From NCBI GenBank assembly GCA_029931535.1, contig JAQPZY010001398.1, positions 186,001 through 250,000 of the forward strand: a stretch of 64,000 bases of DNA, given 5' to 3'. Below, piece by piece: positions 1 through 12,250 of the stretch. The position numbers and the translations under genes were made by a program. The stretch is from Margaritifera margaritifera (lineage: Eukaryota; Mollusca; Bivalvia; Unionida; Margaritiferidae). Position 1 is the first letter of the stretch. The number at the start of each line of letters is the position of its first letter. The notes below the pieces were generated by a model. The model did not search any database. It saw nothing but the letters and a program-made list of their open reading frames with translations, and was not told where the DNA came from.

Positions 1-1300
1 TGCCAATAACTTGCTAACACACCCACCCACCGACAATCTGCCTGTAGGAACCAGACTCCATTTTCAGCAGGTTCAAATCTACCTTTTTCCACAAAACAAA
101 TGGGCAATCAAATTCTTTCAAAGGGGCTTCGGATTTTATTTATTCAGCTTGTCTGCATTTGTCTTCCCTTTGCATGATGGAGGTTTCCACCCAAACAAAA
201 GAAGGCAGAAATTTTAATCAGGGGCTACTGCACCATGATCTCTGACACATTCAGATATCATGGGAGAGAAGATATAGGTCATGACAAGGACTTGCCAAAC
301 TTGCTTGCCAATTTTGACCTGAATCAGCCCCAGTCACTCAACCTGTTCCCAATGGGTTCTGACATGGCTCTACTCTAACAAGTTCAAGCTCCTGGTCAGA
401 ACCTCGCTGAAGCTGCAATCTTACAAAATATTTTTTTTTATAGCCTTAGCTTCGGTATGCAGAGTGCACAAGTTACATATCCATTTTATATACCTGAACT
501 ACAGTTCAGATTGGAAGGTTTTGTGGTCCTAATGACACAACCAGGCTTTATAGCCAAGAACCAATAACATCAGTGGGCAATCAGAAGGTGATCATTCACT
601 TGTTCTCATCAATTGATACATCGAGAGACAGTGATGCAAAGTCCAGTCCATGCTCTCAGGCACTACCTGAAATGCATGGAAAACAGTCATGGGACCCAAA
701 AACGTCTCAGCCTTCTGGTAATGCATGGAAAACAGTCATGGGACCCAAAAACGTCTCAGCCTTCTGGTAAGGACCAGGAAGCACGACATAACCCCTCAAA
801 CCTTGGCATCTTGGCTTAAGTGGCTGACATGTTTTGTGTACTCGGAAGTCTCTAGGGACCAAATACACCTCATGTAATTTCAGCTTATGAAATTCAAGTG
901 ATCTCAGCGAGCCTCACATCCGAATGCAACATTTTGATACAAGACATCATTGCACAAAAGGGAATTGAACCTGGTGGGTCCAGTGGTTGCTGCCCAGACA
1001 ACCACCAGACCAAGTTAACGACAGTACAAACTTCTCACAGGTGTAGGTTTGTATCTTTTGCAGGATTTGCCCTGGATTTTTCTTGGTAAGAAAATGTCAG
1101 TCGTTGCTCATTACTGGTATAGTAATGTCATGTGTCATGTGACCACTGGTTGTGCTGCCTTCTTGTGAGGGTAGTGGTTTATCCTTCATGACTCAGTCAA
1201 ATTTCCCTAGAAGGATAACCATTGTAGATGTTGGATGCATTTCCTCCTCCTATTTCCTTTTATCCTAATGTTAACGTGATCAGGGAACATATTCAAGAGA
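1..1300. other. Intronic sequence, no exon recognised
   Basis: No XRN1 segment was found here. Short open frames at 11-217 and 898-1089 have no clear family. The first contains VGTRLHF and could be a decayed DIRS-type RT leader, which would fit the DIRS-like terminus just downstream, but this is weak. Confidence 0.5.
671..769. repeat. Tandem duplication, 49 bp x 2
   Basis: Two essentially identical 49-bp copies, each containing gcatggaaaacagtcatggg, are directly adjacent. Confidence 0.95.
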
Positions 1301-1304
1301 GAAA

Positions 1305-1635
1305 GTACATTTTTTCTATTAAATTTTTTTTCTCTGAGGTTACCTACCCAATCACATTACTATAATGCCCTCCCACACCTCCCCGCAAATGCAAGCATCC
1401 TTATCAATATATCACTAATTTTAAGCTGGTAAACATCCAGTATGTGAGTAGCCACCTAGTGCCGGGAAGGGTATGTAGTTGTTGGGAATTTTTTCCCATT
1501 TGTCTATATGGCAGATAGATGATAAAAACACAATTTATGTCTTTCTTTGAGAGCTGGATTTGAGAGCTAGCCGAGTTTATTTAATGTGATTGGGTAAATA
1601 TTTTTGAAGAAACATAATTTACTGAAAAAATGTAC
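1305..1635. repeat. Inverted repeat resembling DIRS-type termini
   Basis: Arms at 1305-1359 and 1582-1635 are inverted copies. They share taatgtgattgggta at the outer side and gaaaaaatgtac at the inner side, with a more diverged middle. The right arm also matches 49601-49664, just downstream of the DIRS remnant, so this is probably an isolated terminal fragment of the same family. Confidence 0.65.
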
Positions 1636-1711
1636 TTTCCAGCAATAAGAACAAAACTACACCTTAATTAATAATTGCGATTAAAAAGCAAGATTACTAA
1701 GAGTATTAACT

Positions 1712-2092
1712 AAATGTATGTATATTAGATGAACTTGCCTATATCACTGTACTGTGTATAATGTATGTATATTAGATGAACTTGCCTATATCACTGTACT
1801 GTGTATAATATACCCAGTATTAGATGAACTTGCCTATATCACTGTACTGTGTATAATATACCCAGTATTAGATGAACTTGCCTATATCACTGTACTGTGT
1901 ATAATGTACGCAGTATTAGATGAACTTGCCTATATCCCTGTACTGTGTATAATGTACGCAGTATTAGATGAACTTGCCTATATCCCTGTACTGTGTATAG
2001 TATACCCAGTATTAGATGAACTTGCCTATATCACTGTACTATGTATAATGTACCCAGTATTAGATGAACTTGCCTATATCACTATACTCTTT
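1712..2092. repeat. Minisatellite, 48-bp unit, about 8 copies
   Basis: The unit includes attagatgaacttgcctata. Because 48 is divisible by three, it leaves an open frame with a 16-residue period, which is not a gene. Confidence 0.95.
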
Positions 2093-2659
2093 TTTGGTTT
2101 CCTTGAAACATGTTATACTGAGGGACCATTGTACTATGTATCACTACTCTTTTATGGTTTCCTTGAAACATGTTATACTGTGGGACCATTGTACTATGTA
2201 TCACTGTACTCTTTTATGGTTTCCTTGAAACATGTTATACTGTGGGACCATTGCACTATGTATCACTGTACTATTTTATGGTTTCCTTGAAACATGTTTT
2301 ACTGAGGGACCATTGTACTATGTATAATGTACCCAGTATTAGACGAACTCACCTATATCTCTCTACTCTTTTATGGTTTCCTTGAAACATGTTATACTGA
2401 GGGACCATTGTACTATGTATCACTGTACTCTTTTATGGTTCCTTGAAACATGTTATACTGAGGGACCATTGTACTATGTATCACTGTACTCTTTTATGGT
2501 TTCCTTGAAACATGTTATACTGTGGGACCATTGTACTATGTATCACTGTATTCTTTTATGGTTTCCTTGAAACATGTTATACTGTGGGACCATTGTACTA
2601 TGTATCACTGTACTCTTTTATGGTTTCCTTGAAACATGTTATACTGAGGGACCACTGTA
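2087..2659. repeat. Minisatellite, 62-bp unit, about 9 copies, abutting exon 1
   Basis: The unit includes ggtttccttgaaacatgtta and ends in a gaccattgtac-type motif. One piece of the neighbouring 48-bp repeat is embedded at about 2326-2360. The last copy ends about 20 bp before the exon 1 acceptor. Confidence 0.95.
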
Positions 2660-2679
2660 TATCCAAAATTCGGTTTCAG

Positions 2680-2939
2680 CATCATGAGCAGAGGTATTGT
2701 TCCGGATATTTGCTTGCTCAGAGGCTCGGAGTCAATAATCACTTCCTGTCCCGAATTACTGGTACCATTTACGTCCACCCTGGGACTCCAGAAGGCGCGA
2801 ATGATCACAAAATTAACATTGGGCTGAATCTAAAGTTTACAAAGCGGGGAGAAGAAGTCCCAGGCTTTACAAAATTAAATGAGGGTCAGTGGCTGTACTC
2901 AGATAAGGCAATGGAAATCATCGGTAACTATCTCAGAAA
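2680..2939 (+). CDS. XRN1: XRN1 exon 1 of window (D2/D3 region)
   Basis: The exon starts after the acceptor ggtttcag at 2672-2679 and ends before the donor GTGAGT at 2940. It encodes about 86 residues, including LAQRLGVNNHFLSRITG and INIGLNLKFTKRGEEVPGF. These match the remembered human segments around SRLGV, SRFTGSIF and VGLNLKFNKKNEEVPGYTK. The segment belongs to the XRN1 D2/D3 (KOW/winged-helix) region that braces the nuclease core. The last codon is split after two bases. A second, weaker AG lies at 2717-2718 (cttgctcag) inside the coding sequence. The polypyrimidine tract is poor, and a 62-bp minisatellite runs to about 20 bp before the acceptor. Confidence 0.93.
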
Positions 2940-3109
2940 GTGAGTACACTTCAATTAATATTTATACTGTCTTTCTTCCTACCTAATTACCTATTTATTG
3001 ATCTTATTCTCTTTTCTTGTGTGTGTATGTATGTATATATAGTCTTTTCAGTATGTTTTGAAATGATCTATAGGTATGATTAAAGTTTTTTACATTTTTT
3101 CTCACTATA

Positions 3110-3330
3110 AGTTGGGAGTTTATCATGTCCATCTGTCTGTTCATCTGCCAGTCAGCCCATCCATCCATCTGTTCCCTATTTCATTTCTGCTTAACAGCTT
3201 GAGTTTTCCACCTTCTACTATTGCCAGGCATTGTAAATAGCTTGCACTTGGGGCAAGGAAGAAACCTATTGATTTCAGAGTCAATAGGTCAAAGATCCAG
3301 GTCACTGTGAGAGCTAATGTGAGAAAATAT
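3110..3330. repeat. Dispersed modular repeat fragment
   Basis: It contains gcttgcacttgggg, aggaagaaacctattgat and aaggtcactgtgag-like text shared with 27060-27780. Non-coding. Confidence 0.7.
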
Positions 3331-3705
3331 GAGTATATTATTTATAACCATAGACACTGTCTAATGTGCAGTGAAGCTGTTGAAGATGAATTTCAAAGCA
3401 ATAGGTCCTGTTCATTTTAAATACCTTCAAGCTATTCTTTGTTGCATCGCTGCAAGGGATAACTCTGTATGTTTTATATAAATTTTAGGAAGTGAGGCAG
3501 TAAATGTATATTGTGGATGCAGTTAATTTCAGAACTACTTAAGCCATGCAAGTTTATTATCTATTTGTACAGAATTATTTACATATTTCAGAGAATGAAA
3601 AATATAGGGTTTAATGGTGATGTGACCCTCCAATTGTATTATGTATCTTTTCAGAACATATTGTTACTTTGAGCCATAGACCTGTGTTACTGAATACTTA
3701 AAAAC

Positions 3706-4425
3706 AACCCCATTAGGTTGTTACTGTTTCTAATACAGTCAACCCATAGGGCTGTTATTGTTTTTGATATTGTCAACCCATTGGACTGTTAACTGTTTCT
3801 AGTACTGTCAGCCCAATGGGTTGTTATTGTTTCTACTACTGTCAGCCCATTGGATTGTTATTGTTTCTAGTACTGTCAACCCGTTGGGCTGTTATTGTTT
3901 CTAGTACTGTCAACCCATTGGGTTGTTATTGTTTCTACTACTGTCAACCCATTGGATTGTTATTGTTTCTAGTACTGTCAACCCAATGAGATGTTATTGT
4001 GTCTACTACTGTCAACCCATTGGATTGTTATTGTTTCTAGTACTGTCAACCCATTGGGGTGTTATTGTTTCTAGTACTGTGAACCCATTAGGATATTATT
4101 GTTTCTAGTACTGTCAACCTGTTGGGGTGTTATTGTTTCTAATACTGTGAACCCATTAGGATATTATTGTTTCTAGTACTGTCAACCCATTGGGGTGTTA
4201 TTGTTTCTAATACTGTGAACCCATTAGAATATTATTGTTTCTAGTACTGTCAACCCGTTGGGGTGTTATTGTTTCTAATACTGTGAACCCATTAGGATAT
4301 TATTGTTTCTAGTACTGTCAACCCTTTGGACTATCACTGTTCTAGTACTGTCAACCCATTGGGTTGTTATTGTTTCTAGTACTGTCAACCTGTCGGGCTG
4401 TTATTGTTTCTACTACTGTAAATTC
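3706..4425. repeat. Minisatellite, 34-bp unit, about 21 copies
   Basis: The unit resembles ctgtcaacccattgggttgt plus tattgtttctagta. Between about 4040 and 4320 two variant units alternate strictly, giving a 68-bp higher-order period. Confidence 0.95.
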
Positions 4426-4429
4426 ATTC

Positions 4430-5070
4430 TTGTGGGCATCAGTTTGTGTGGTTTTTCAAAAGAATTTCATATTTGTTAGTACTTAAATGAATTGGAAACA
4501 GGCTCTTATCATCTTCATGAATACAAAATTCTCGGGGTCTTTAAAGTCATGGTTCAGAGCAAATTGGTACCCCACAAAAAATATTGAATTGACAGTATGC
4601 AATATCTCACAGCATTGACCATAGTTAAGTTTATATTCACCGCCTGGTAAACACTTGTCAATACAGCCTTCTCATTATCTTTTAAAGTAGCAGGCTGAAA
4701 CTGAAAAGCAGAAGGTAGGTTGCCATTAAACACTGCAACCGCAAAAACAATCTTTAAAATAAGAGAAAAAATAGACTCCTCATCTGGAAAAGTAGATGGT
4801 TTTTAAGCACGTGGCTGGTCGATAATGAGAATGGTGAATTATTTAGTTTTAGCCAAACTTGGGGCTTTACAAGGAGGACCTAATTAAAAACTATTTTGCT
4901 TGTCAAACATTCTTGTAAAATCAATTGTCATTACATTTTGTAGCTTCAGCTTTTCAAGTTTAACACCTGTCTATTGTTTATTTAATAAATAAAACTCCTC
5001 ATTTATGATTCCTCATCAGTACCACCAGAGACAAAGTGACCTTACACAAAATTATGCTGTCAAGTTACTA
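4430..5070. other. Intronic, nothing recognised
   Basis: AT-rich intron sequence without a convincing coding segment or repeat. Confidence 0.5.
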
Positions 5071-5074
5071 AGTA

Positions 5075-5524
5075 GTATGGTATACTCTTCACTTAAATTC
5101 CAGTGAATAGCTATGTATAATACTGCTACACTCTCACACTTAAATATTACAGTGAATAGCAGTGTATAATACTGCTACACTCTCACACTTAAATACCAGT
5201 GAATAGGTATGTATAATACTGGTACACTCTCACACTTAAATACTACAGTGAATAGCAGTGTATAATACTGGTACAATCTCACATTTAAATACCACAGTGA
5301 ATAGCATTGTATAATACTGGTACACTCTCATGCTTCAATACCACAGTGAATAGCAGTGTATAATACTGGTACATTCTCACACTTAAATATCAGTGAATAA
5401 CTACGTATAATACTGGTACACTCTCACACTTAAATCCCACAGTGAATAGCTATGTATAATACTGGTACACTCTACACTTAAATACCACAGTGAATAGCAG
5501 TGTATAATACTGGTACACTCAGTT
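5075..5524. repeat. Minisatellite, about 49-bp unit, 9 copies
   Basis: The unit includes agtgaatagcagtgtataat and ctctcacacttaaata. Copies vary by a few bases. Confidence 0.93.
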
Positions 5525-5879
5525 TAGAAGGAAAAGTGAATGCAATTTGACTCAACAAAAAGAGGGAGAGTCCTTTGATCACTGCTGAGAAATTTGAAGT
5601 CAGAAAGATTCAAATAAACATCATCAGTTATACATTTTACAGCAGTGGGAAAATGGAATTGGATGGACAAGGATAGTTACAGCCAGATGTTTGTACCCTG
5701 ATTTTATTGACAAGATAGTTTTGTGCCACAATTAATGATTATTCATAATTGTTTTAAATAACATACATATGTTTTATCACATTGATTCCATAACATGCTT
5801 GTGATTTTTAAATGAAAATATTAAATATTTTTAAAAATTGTTATGCCTTTCATGCTTTATATGTAATTATTACTTAAAG

Positions 5880-6050
5880 CTGTGTGATCCCCCTCTAGAA
5901 AGACCACCCTTTTATAAGGTCACCCCTTCTTCAGCATGAAAGTAGCCTTTTAAAAGGGGTGTCCTTTCTACAAGGGGATCACATATTCGTATATGGCCAC
6001 TTTCATGCTGCATAATTGGTGGTCTTATAAGAGGGGGACCACTGTACATT
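5880..6050. repeat. Nested foldback (palindromic miniature element)
   Basis: tgtgatccccctctagaaag at about 5880 pairs with ctttctacaaggggatcaca at about 5969-5988, extending through ttttataagg and ccttttaaaag. A second pair is cagcatgaaagtagcc and ggccactttcatgctg. The right end reads gggggaccactgta, a DNA-transposon-like terminus. Confidence 0.8.
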
Positions 6051-6054
6051 TCAT

Positions 6055-6790
6055 AGGATGCTATTAGCAGTACATTTTATAGAATACTATTAGCAGTACA
6101 TTTTTAGGATACAGCAGTACATTTCATAGGATACTATTAGTAGTACATTTTATAGAATACTATTAGCAGTACATTTTTAGGATACAGCAGTACATTTCAT
6201 AGGATACTATTAGCAGTACATTTTATAGGATACTATTAGCAGTATATTTCATAGGATACTATTAGCAGTACATTTCATAGAATACTATTAGCAGTACATT
6301 TCATAGGATACTATCAGCAGTACATTTCATAGGATACTATCAGCAGTACATTTCATAGGATACTATCAGCAGTACATTTCATAGGATACTATTAGCAGTA
6401 CATTTCATAGGATACTATTAGCAGTACATTTTTAGGATACTACTAGCAGTACATTTCATAGGATACTATCAGCAGTACATTTTATAGAATACTATTAGCA
6501 GTACATTTTTAGGATACTATCAGCAGTACATTTCATAGGATACTATTAGCAGTACATTTTTAGGATACTATCAGCAGTACATTTCATAGGATACTATTAG
6601 CAGTACATTTTTAGGATACTATCAGCAATACATTTCATAGGGTACTATTAGCAGTACATTTGATAGAATACTATTAGCAGTACATTTGATAGAATACTAT
6701 TAGCAGTACATTTTTAGGATACTATTAGCAAGACATTTTTAGGATACTACTAGCAGTACATTTTATAGAACACTATTATCAGTAAATATA
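6055..6790. repeat. Minisatellite, 26-bp unit, about 27 copies
   Basis: The unit is like gcagtacatttcataggata plus ctatta. Variants have ttttagg or ttatagaa in the middle. Confidence 0.95.
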
Positions 6791-6904
6791 ATAAGATACC
6801 ATTAGCAGTATAGTTCAAAGGCTGGTAATGGTTTTTTTTTTTTTTTCTGCCACAAACATGAAGGGGGCATATAGTTTTATCCTTTTTGTATGTACATCCA
6901 GTAA

Positions 6905-8375
6905 AGTTTTGTATATAGATTACAAGGCAGGGCATTCCTATTCAATGAACACATTTATAGTTGCATGTAGATTACAAGGCAGGGCATTTCTATTCAATAA
7001 ACACATTTATTATAGTTGCATATAGATTACAAGGCAGAGCATTTCTATTCAATGAACACATTTTTATTAATGTTGCATATAGATTACAAGGCAGGGCATT
7101 TCTATTCAATAAACACATTTTTTTTTAATGTTGCATATAGATTACAAGGCAGGGCATTCCTATTCAATTAACACATTTATTATAGTTGTATATAAATTAC
7201 AAGGCAGGGCATTTCTATTCAATAAACACATTTATTATAGTTGCATTTAGATTACAAGGCAGGGCATTTCTATTCAGTGTTTTTTATAGTTGCATATAGA
7301 TTACAGGGCAGGGCATTTCTATTCAATGAACACATTTATTATAGTTGTATATAGATTACAAGGCAGGGCATTTCTATTCAATGAACACATTTTTTTTAAT
7401 GTTGCATATAGATTACAAGGCAGGGCATTTCTATTCAATGAACACATTATAGTTGTATATAGATTACAAGGCAGGGCATTTCTATTCAATGAACACATTT
7501 ATTATAGTTGTATATAGATTACAAGGCAGGGCATTTCTATTCAATGAACACATTTAATATAGTTGCATATAGATTACAAGGCAGGGCATTTTCTATTCAA
7601 TGAACACATTTTTTTTAATGTTGCATATAGATTACAAGGCAGGGCATTTCTATTCAATGAACACATTTATTATAGTTGCATATAGATTAAAAGGCAGGGC
7701 ATTTCTATTTAATGAACACATTTTTTTTAATGTTGCATATAGATTACAAGGCAGGGCATTTCTATTCAATGAACACATGTATAGTTGCATGTAGATTACA
7801 AGGCAGGGCATTCCTATTCAATGAACACATTTATAGTTGCATATAGATTACAAGGCAGGGTATTTCTATTCAATGAACACATTTATTATAGTTGCAGATA
7901 GATTACAAGGCAGGGCATTTCTATTCAATGAACACATTTATAGTTGCATGTAGATTACAAGGCAGAGTATTCCTATTCGTGAACACATTTATTATAGTTG
8001 CTTATAGATTACAAGGCAGGGCATTCCTATTCAATGAACACATTTATTATAGTTGCATATAGATTACAAGGCAGGGCATTTCTATTCAATGAACACATTT
8101 ATTATAGTTGTATATAGATTACAAGGCAGTGCATTTCTATTCAATGAACACATTTATTATAGTTGCATATAGATTACAAGGCAGGGCATTTCTATTCAAT
8201 GAACACATTTATTATAGTTGCATATAGATTACAAGGAAGGGCATTTCTATTCAATGAACACATTTATTATAGTTGCATATAGATTACAAGGCAGGGCATT
8301 TCTATTCAATGAACACATTTATAGTTGCAGGTAGATTACAAGGAAGGGCATTTCTATTCAATGAACAAATATTTA
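6905..8375. repeat. Minisatellite, about 55-bp unit, 26-27 copies
   Basis: The unit includes tagattacaaggcagggcat and ctattcaatgaacacattta. The T-tract after acacatt differs in length between copies. It ends about 120 bp before exon 2. Confidence 0.95.
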
Positions 8376-8498
8376 GTTGAAATAAGATATACACTGCTAA
8401 TATTGGCTTTTAAGGTGAATATGTGGGTTAATCACACAAAGTAAATTCAGGGGAAGAAAGAAAGAAATATAAGAGAACCATTTTCAAAAAATTTTCAG

Positions 8499-8585
8499 GT
8501 TTCCAGGTGTGTGGGACATCATTTCCAAATCGGACAGGTTCTCGGGGGATATCTTCTACGAATCTCAACTTTTCCCTGAAGGAAG
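8499..8585 (+). CDS. XRN1: XRN1 exon 2 of window (winged-helix region)
   Basis: This 87-nt exon lies between the acceptor attttcag (ending 8498) and the donor GTAAGC (8586). Its first base completes a Lys codon from the previous exon. It reads FPGVWDIISKSDRFSGDIFY then ESQLFPEG, matching human residues around LFSYIAKNSQEDVFYEDDIWPGE. The final codon is split after two bases. It sits between a 55-bp array ending about 120 bp upstream and a 23-bp array starting 400 bp downstream. Confidence 0.9.
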
Positions 8586-8984
8586 GTAAGCTAGCTGACC
8601 TTGGAGATGGTATTTATACTACCTGCAAATGAATTTGGACGGTCGGGTGGGAGGGGGTGGGAACTAGGGATATATGGGAGTCAACTTTTCCATCCATCAC
8701 ACTTTTATTTACTTAATATTTCCTGAACCCTTGCAAAATATTTTCATAAAACTTGATATACTTTTGTGTCATGACCAGACACTGTGTCATATAAAAAGTA
8801 TTTTAAGAGTTGTACCCATTTTTGTCTGACCTGTGTAAGCATGGTGATATATAATAGTCACTTTTCAGTCAACTTCAGCGTCATCAACAATATTAAAATT
8901 TTGAGTTTAAGTTTTTGAAACTCGCATATCTTCTATATCAGTGGTCTCATTCACCTGAAACTGTAGGATAATATTACAGTGATA

Positions 8985-10331
8985 TGTCTAAAGCTTATAC
9001 AGTGATATGTCTAAAGCTTATACAGTGATATGTCTAAAGCTTATACAGTGATGTGTCTAAAGCTTATACAGTGATGTGTCTAAAGCTTATACAGTGATGT
9101 GTCTAAAGCTTATACAGTGATACGTCTAAAGCTTATACAGTGATAGGTCTAAAGCTTATAAAGAGATATGTCTAAAGCTTATACAGTGATATGTCTAAAG
9201 CTTATACAGTGATAGGTCTAAAGCTTATACAGTGATATGTCTAAAGCTTATACAGTGATAGGTCTAAAGCTTATACAGTGATAGGTCTAAAGCTTATAGA
9301 GTGATATGTCTAAAGCTTATACAGTGATATGTCTAAAGCTTATACTGTGATATGTCTAAAGCTTATACAGTGATAGGTCTAAAGCTTATACAGTGATATG
9401 TCTAAAGCTTATACAGTGATAGGTCTAAAGCTTATACAGTGATATGTCTAAAGCTTATACAGTGATATGTCTAAAGCTTATACAGTGATATGTCTAAAGC
9501 TTATACAGTGATAGGTCTAAAGCTTATACAGTGATGTGTCTAAAGCTTATACAGTGATATGTCTAAAGCTTATACAGTGATATGTCTAAAGCTTATACAG
9601 TGATACGTCTCAAGCTTATACAGTGATGTGTCTAAAGCTTATACAGTGATACGTCTAAAGCTTATACAGGGATGTGTCTAAAGCTTATACAGTGATAGGT
9701 CTAAAGCTTATACTGTGATAGGTCTAAAGCTTATACAGTGATGTGTCTAAAGCTTATACAGTGATAGGTCTAAAGCTTATACAGTGATGTGTCTAAAGCT
9801 TATACAGTGATTTATACAGTGATATGTCTAAAGCTTATACAGTGATGTGTCTAAAGCTTATACAGTGATACGTCTAAAGCTTATACAGTGATGTATCTAA
9901 AGCTTATACAGTGATAGGTCTAAAGCTTATACAGTGATAGGTCTAAAGCTTATACAGTGATGTGTCTAAAGCTTATACAGTGATAGGTCTAAAGCTTATA
10001 CAGTGATGTGTCTAAAGCTTATACAGTGATAGGTCTAAAGCTTATACAGTGATGTGTCTAAAGCTTGTACAGTGATGTATCTAAAGCTTATACAGTGATA
10101 GGTCTAAAGCTTATACAGTGATAGGTCTAAAGCTTATACAGTGATGTGTCTAAAGCTTATACAGTGATAGGTCTAAAGCTTATACAGTGATGTGTCTAAA
10201 GCTTATACAGTGATACGTCTCAAGCTTATACAGTGATGTGTCTAAAGCTTATACAGTGATACGTCTCAAGCTTATACAGTGATGTGTCTAAAGCTTATAC
10301 AGTGATATGTCTAAAGCTTATACAGTGATAG
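8985..10331. repeat. Minisatellite, 23-bp unit, about 58 copies
   Basis: The unit is like cagtgatatgtctaaagctt plus ata, with a HindIII-type AAGCTT in nearly every copy. The main variable position reads atg, agg, gtg, acg or gta. An eight-unit order is repeated (see findings). Confidence 0.97.
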
Positions 10332-10761
10332 GCTAGGAGTTCCTGTCTTGTTTGTCTCACCTGCTTGAACAGAAAGCTTTGTTCATCCTTACCGTGTTAA
10401 AGTCTTACGTTTTTTAAAGTCACATACTTTCTACATCAGTTACTGCATTCAAGTTAACTTATTGATAATATCACTATAGGTCTAAATTTTACACCATATT
10501 ATTATAGGAGTTTCCATCTTGTTTTAAGCATCATGGTGAATAATTTTATAATGTTGTGTTTAAGTTTTTGAAAATCACATGTCTTCTACATTAGTGGCTG
10601 CATTCAAATGAAACTTAAGGATAATATTTCTATGGGTGGAAAGTTTATATGCTGACATGCATGGAGTTCCTCTCCTGCCTGTCTAGCCTGCTTAGGCAGA
10701 AAGCTTGGTGCTTCATTGTGAGCAAGGTTAAAGTTGAACATTATCTTCAAAATCAATGACT

Positions 10762-10975
10762 GTCTATACTTGCGTATAATCTAATACCAACTGCAAACTG
10801 CATAGACCCAGATCTACCATTGCATAATGCACTGGCAGATCTTTTTCTCTGCAGTTTGTAATGACTAATCAGTAGAACAAACAACATAGACCCTGATCTG
10901 CCGGCGCATTATGCGCCGGCAGATCAGAGTCTATGTTGTTTGCATTTGGACCCGGCTTATACGCGAGTATACACG
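10762..10975. repeat. Nested palindromic element
   Basis: The core at about 10879-10943 has arms beginning caaacaacatagaccctgat that reach a GC-rich centre cggcgcattatgcgccg, with one mismatch in about 31 bp. The outer arms tatacttgcgtataatc and cttatacgcgagtatac also pair. It is non-coding and resembles a miniature foldback element. Confidence 0.85.
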
Positions 10976-11142
10976 GTACTGTATTTGACTGAAAATGCAA
11001 GATAATATCACTCTAGGTTTGAAGTTTATACACTGATATGCAAGGAGTTCCAATTTTGCCAGTCTCATCTACTTAAGCATTACGGTCAGCAAGTTTGAGT
11101 TTGCATGAAAGTTTATAAAAATCAGGTACAGGGGTTATACAG

Positions 11143-11252
11143 ACAAGCTGAGACATGCAGGTGAGACATGGGTTATACAGACAAGTTGAGACATGCAGGT
11201 GAGACATGGGTTATACAGACAAGCTGAGACATGCAGATGAGACATGGGTTCC
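11143..11252. repeat. Tandem repeat, 37 bp x 3
   Basis: Three copies contain gttatacagacaagctgaga. Confidence 0.93.
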
Positions 11253-12250
11253 ACAGAACATTTGTTATTACAGATTGTGTCTGCTCATCACACTCTGTCC
11301 AGTTAATGTCACCATAACTGTTTGAAATTCTTCATGAAACTTGGTATGCATTTGTATCATGACAAGAGTTCATGTCTAATACAGTATTTGGTTTTGTCTG
11401 AGTAGTATTTTTCTAGTTATCTCCCCTTTTTGTAAAATTGTATTTACACTTCATATCTTGCAGTGGGTATTCCATATGCATTCGTTTACTGACATCCAAT
11501 GTTGACATATGTTAAAATGACAGTGTACAAAAATACTGTGAATTGCAGACCTGCCAGCCGTTAAAATTTTACCATAAGCCTTACTGAATTGACCCTTAAA
11601 TTACAGACTTAGAAAATAATAGCAAAAAATACAATTGTTGCAGTAAAATCTGAATATTGGTTTGTCCCAGTTTGGTCCAGATCCAGGCTTTCATGTTAGA
11701 TTCAGTGGAGATGGTCAGGGAACCAGACTAACTTTACAGGAGTACCTTAGACGCTTTAATCTGCCCATGTTTTTCATGCCAAACACCTACATAATAAGGT
11801 TGTTGCTAGCAGCATTTTCAAGAAACGTCATCCAACAAGTGAAAACACATTGAAGGTGACAGAACAATCATTGTCCTATTGGGTTCAAACAGTTAGCACA
11901 GAAATATAAAAGGAATATTCATATTCTTGGAAACAAAACTGGAGAGGCAACAATTAAGTTTATTGGATGATTGCTATCACCATATAAAATTTAAAAACCA
12001 AACAAAAAACCAAACAAGAAAGATTGCATCAAGTTGAGAGATTTAGCAAGAAGTTATTGACCTCTACGGGGTTTGGAACTATAGTTTCTGAAGCTGAACT
12101 GGAGACATTATTTAGACCAAAGTTATGAAGTTTTTAGTTGAACATAATGTTTGCTTTTGCTGCATCAGATCAGACTTCTGAACTTTTTGAATGCATGTTT
12201 TCCAAGTTGACAATAGCTATACACAATATTTTGTTACACCTACTGAAACA
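11253..12250. other. Intronic, one unrecognised short open frame
   Basis: An open frame at 11662-11853 contains FHVRFSGDGQGTRLTLQEYL. I do not recognise it, it has no splice context linking it to XRN1, and it may be transposon-derived. The rest shows nothing. Confidence 0.4.

Noticed and set aside
2699..2722. Internal acceptor cttgctcag as the true start of exon 1
   Set aside because: The conserved tyrosine-containing segment before LAQRLGV is encoded upstream of it, so the acceptor at 2679 fits better.
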